Assembly (NCBI GenBank): GCA_900542675.1
Contig: UQOT01000096.1
Location: forward strand, 1-6,736
DNA length: 6,736 nt
From: an uncultured Eubacteriales bacterium
GTDB lineage: Bacteria > Bacillota > Clostridia > Monoglobales > Monoglobaceae
Reading direction: 5' to 3'
Positions within the stretch are counted from its first letter, which is position 1. Each line of letters begins with the position of its first letter. A model generated the notes under the pieces. It worked only from the letters and a program-made list of their open reading frames with translations, searched no databases and was not told the origin of the DNA. Of this stretch, positions 4,421 to 6,736 are shown piece by piece. The position numbers and the translations under genes are program-made.

Positions 4421-4687
4421 TTAGCCACCTCCGATAAAGGGTATGAAGCTCTTGAGCCGAAGAATAATAGCCCAGATCAGGCGGAACGCATGAAGCGAAA
4501 GGTTAGCGAACAGCAGCGGGAACAGAACGCCAACAGGAATAATGCAGCCGATACCGGTAAAAATATCAATGAGGATATCACGGATATAGACCCATGTCTT
4601 TAAGAAATCCGAGGAGATATCCGGAAGAAAATTAAGCAGACCGCAAAGCGCGTTTGTAACGGCGGAAATTATGCCCTCGACAATCAT
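4421..4687 (-). CDS. pVI-like small membrane protein, 88 aa
   Basis: Hydrophobic 88-aa protein lying between the adsorption protein and the ATPase, the place of gene VI in M13. Three apolar stretches are visible: about 5-22, 33-60 (YIRDILIDIFTGIGCIIPVGVLFPLLF) and 66-87, with few charges and a glycine-rich end FIGGG. pVI in M13 is a minor tip protein that holds pIII on the virion; the same role here is inferred from order and character, not from a motif. The start ATG shares a base with the stop of the upstream gene (TAATG), and an AAGGAG ribosome site sits in that gene's last codons. The start is therefore firm and translation coupled. Confidence 0.8.
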   Translation of the reverse strand: MIVEGIISAVTNALCGLLNFLPDISSDFLKTWVYIRDILIDIFTGIGCIIPVGVLFPLLFANLSLHAFRLIWAIILRLKSFIPFIGGG

Positions 4688-6546
4688 TAATCATCATCTC
4701 CTTTCTTACTGCTGCGAGATGACAGAGTAAGGACGGTATTTGTCATATCACCAACGCCGCCGATAAGGACGGGAAGATAACGATAGATATTGACAAAATA
4801 CGCGATATAGACGAACGCAGCAACAACGATACGAACATAAAAAAGCACATCGGCATACATGGAGAAATCAAGTATAGTAAGCTCCATATCCTGCCCGAAG
4901 AAGCTAAGATTGATTTTCCACTTTGGATAAATATAAAGGTCTGAGTTACCGTCAACCAGATCAGGCGGCGGAGAGTCATCTTCATCTTCATCATCAGCTG
5001 AGGATCCATCATCGGAAGCCGCATACGTCGAAACATTAGAACTATAAATTATATTTCCGTCGCGGATATCAACGAAGAGGGAATCAAGAATTGTGCCAAT
5101 ATCATTGATGAACGGGAGCTTTAAGTTTATTGTATCGGTGAGCTTCGTCTGATAATTTTCAAGAACAACATCGGACGGAACGAACACGGCAGTGATAGAA
5201 GTCTGTATCGTATTGCCGATATCAATGAGAAAATCTCCGAAGCTTATATTCCAGTTGTTTATTGTGTCGCCGCCTGAGCTGCCCTGATCGTCACCGGATA
5301 TAATATAATTGTTTGTGATATAATTGTTGATGGTGTCGCTTTTGCCGGTAGAAGGATTAGTGATAGTGTAATTATAGACGGTATCCCCGTAATTGATTAT
5401 GTAGTTATCGGGGATCCTGCTTGTATCAATGCCATAATCCCCCATGTTTATAGCGGAATCGGAAACATAAAATCCGTAATCCGCATGGTTGGCGGTAACG
5501 ATACTTTCAGGAGTAGCTTTTTGCCCAAAAATACGATTATAATTAATGACATTAGATGAAGCTATCGTAGAAGATAAAGAAGAAACGGTAAAATCATAAA
5601 GATTCGATGAATCAGGCAAAGAAACACTAGGGGACAAAACATTAGAAGCATTTATATAATCGGATTTTAAAGGGAAGAACAAGAAAGAATTATGATAATA
5701 GAAGAAGTCCCAACGCCCAAAGCGGTAAGTAGCCAATTTATCGGTTATAAGAAACGAGCTCGGCTCGGTATTGTCGTACCAATTCCAGACATCGACATAC
5801 AATGAAACAATGTTGCTGCCGTCCTCAGCCTTATCTACCTTTTGATAGAAATGATACTGAAACTGAGAATAGTAATACTTGTTGTCGGACGTACCGGAGT
5901 AATAGAACGGGATAAAATAGCATTCATGCCAATCGGTATTATACGCAAATGAACCCTCCTGAAAAAAACCGAGCTGCTGCGGATTGTTTGAAGAAAGAAT
6001 ATCGGTCTGCCAGGATAAGCGACTCGAGGTATTCTTAGGCATATAATATTGACCCCAGTAATCGACCTTATCCTTGAAGAAATCCGAGTTGAAAACAAAA
6101 TCCGAAGCAGACGCTACAGCAAAGCGATTTCTGCCGCCTGCGCCGCATCTGCCCGACCGTTTGTGCGGATCGTAAACATTAAGAGTATCACCATCAAGAT
6201 AATATGCAACATCAGACACGGGGGAAATACAATAAGTTTCAATGTAATTTTTGTCGTTAACCATATTACTAATCCAATCTGTCGGAATATCATAACGATC
6301 GGAAAAAACAGAAGCAGCGCCGAGGGGAGTTGAAGATACAACAGAAGATACATACATATCACCAAGCCGCGCGAGCTCGTCGCAGACACCGTCCCAGGAT
6401 ACAACCCCGGAGGGTTTTATAGTGTATTCATCATCAGTATCTGCGGCGAACGCAACCGAAGTGAACATAATGCAATATGTATTTATAAAAGCTATCGCCG
6501 AAGCAATAACGTAACTTGCAATTTTAATTCGTAAATCTTTTTTCAT
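4687..6546 (-). CDS. pIII-like adsorption/minor coat protein, 619 aa
   Basis: A large exported protein anchored by its C-terminus, the architecture of filamentous phage pIII. A signal peptide (basic KKDLRIK, apolar core, cleavage near AFA at 32-34) starts it. A long Ser/Tyr/Asn/Asp-rich extracellular part follows, with Asn-rich beta-like repeats such as SDTINNYITNNYI about two-thirds along. Next come an acidic and proline linker (about 512-533, DDEDEDDSPPPD) and a membrane span near 567-589, then a short cytoplasmic tail with SSRSSKKGDDD. The expected role is host binding and virion release. It is longer than M13 pIII (about 400 aa). ATG at 6546 lies six bases after GGGGG. It follows the coat terminator directly, so expression may depend on read-through. 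The receptor-binding region resembles nothing I recognise. Confidence 0.85.
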   Translation of the reverse strand: MKKDLRIKIASYVIASAIAFINTYCIMFTSVAFAADTDDEYTIKPSGVVSWDGVCDELARLGDMYVSSVVSSTPLGAASVFSDRYDIPTDWISNMVNDKNYIETYCISPVSDVAYYLDGDTLNVYDPHKRSGRCGAGGRNRFAVASASDFVFNSDFFKDKVDYWGQYYMPKNTSSRLSWQTDILSSNNPQQLGFFQEGSFAYNTDWHECYFIPFYYSGTSDNKYYYSQFQYHFYQKVDKAEDGSNIVSLYVDVWNWYDNTEPSSFLITDKLATYRFGRWDFFYYHNSFLFFPLKSDYINASNVLSPSVSLPDSSNLYDFTVSSLSSTIASSNVINYNRIFGQKATPESIVTANHADYGFYVSDSAINMGDYGIDTSRIPDNYIINYGDTVYNYTITNPSTGKSDTINNYITNNYIISGDDQGSSGGDTINNWNISFGDFLIDIGNTIQTSITAVFVPSDVVLENYQTKLTDTINLKLPFINDIGTILDSLFVDIRDGNIIYSSNVSTYAASDDGSSADDEDEDDSPPPDLVDGNSDLYIYPKWKINLSFFGQDMELTILDFSMYADVLFYVRIVVAAFVYIAYFVNIYRYLPVLIGGVGDMTNTVLTLSSRSSKKGDDD

Positions 6547-6570
6547 AATAAACCCCCAAAAGTAAGAAAA

Positions 6571-6601
6571 ATGCGCCCCCCTTGCCTATGAGGGGAGCGC
6601 A
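6571..6601 (-). terminator. Terminator/attenuator between coat and pIII-like genes
   Basis: On the minus strand GCGCTCCCCT (6600-6591) pairs fully with AGGGGGGCGC (6582-6573), including one G-U pair, plus one further T-A pair at the base. The loop is 8 bases and ATTTTT follows. It begins 12 bases after the coat stop codon. M13 has a strong terminator in the same place after gene VIII, which keeps coat mRNA abundant and pIII scarce. The same job is likely here. Confidence 0.88.
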
Positions 6602-6613
6602 ACGCAAGGAAGA

Positions 6614-6736
6614 TTAAACGCCGCGGATAACTGAAAAAATAAAGCTTATACCCTTGCGGAAAGCAACGCAGCTAACCGCGACGGGAAGCATATAGGGAAG
6701 CAGAGCGACCATCTCATTAAGAACAATGGAGAAATC
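6614..6736 (-). CDS. Major coat protein-like, C-terminal 40 aa (partial)
   Basis: The gene runs in from beyond the right edge; only the last 40 codons and the TAA are visible. The peptide has a 20-residue apolar segment (LNEMVALLPYMLPVAVSCVAF) followed by a basic and aromatic tail, RKGISFIFSVIRGV. This is the pattern of filamentous coat subunits, in which a single membrane helix is followed by positive residues facing the DNA inside the virion. Its place, directly before a strong terminator and the pIII-like gene, matches M13 gene VIII. The N-terminus (signal peptide, acidic surface) is not in the window. Without it a second small minor coat protein cannot be excluded. Confidence 0.75.
   Translation of the reverse strand, partial: DFSIVLNEMVALLPYMLPVAVSCVAFRKGISFIFSVIRGV

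Noticed and set aside
4743..5036. Minus-strand 97-codon frame inside the pIII-like gene (also 5835-6098, 6114-6404, and 6049-6333 plus)
   Set aside because: Shadows of the 619-aa gene, whose signal peptide, anchor and start site make its frame secure.
1..6736. dif/XerCD site, integrase, tRNA or CRISPR array
   Set aside because: No sequence like a Firmicute dif core, no recombinase motifs, no cloverleaf and no regularly spaced repeats were found by eye.

Overview
The window carries most of an inovirus-type (filamentous phage) genome or prophage, probably from a Gram-positive, Clostridia-like host. The evidence is a run of genes on the minus strand in an order recognisable from filamentous phages. 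It starts with the C-terminal half of a major-coat-like peptide at the right edge (6614-6736). Next come an intrinsic terminator, a 619-aa exported, C-terminally anchored pIII-like adsorption protein, an 88-aa pVI-like membrane protein and a Zot/pI-type assembly ATPase. A hairpin-rich origin region (3343-3530) separates these from a HUH rolling-circle Rep. The Gram-positive host is inferred from strong AGGAGG-type ribosome sites, the Firmicute-like signal peptide and the absence of a secretin (pIV) gene in what is visible. No integrase is seen, and both genome ends lie outside the window.

Layout from left to right: 1-160 holds a dense inverted-repeat operator and promoter region. It feeds a plus-strand XRE repressor (165-389), which ends in an intrinsic terminator. 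448-1020 is an apparently non-coding block bounded by a perfect 25-bp inverted repeat (450-474 and 921-945), with a third partial copy inside. 1023-1168 on the minus strand is a tiny transcription unit: a fully consensus promoter, a strong ribosome site in front of a six-codon ORF, and a terminator. 1174-1583 holds two small unknown minus-strand genes. 1597-1795 holds a near-consensus plus-strand promoter followed by a chain of stem-loops and a terminator-like end. This is a candidate structured RNA running against the phage genes. 1798-3342 holds a translationally coupled trio: Rep, a 130-aa unknown and an 87-aa Cys-rich protein. 3343-3530 is the likely replication origin, and 3531-6736 is the structural and assembly module.

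How the parts fit together: Rep probably nicks the minus (gene-sense, viral) strand at a phiX174/pC194-like sequence (3461-3479) next to a large hairpin, starting rolling-circle replication. The Zot-like ATPase and small membrane protein would assemble and extrude coat-covered ssDNA, and the pIII-like protein would cap the virion and bind the host. The XRE protein probably controls its own promoter and possibly a leftward one. The plus-strand RNA is complementary to the viral strand, so it could be a complementary-strand primer or an antisense regulator. The most unusual features are the pairing of a phiX-like Rep and origin with an inovirus assembly module, and the two compact, strongly promoted non-coding units flanking the two small orphan genes.
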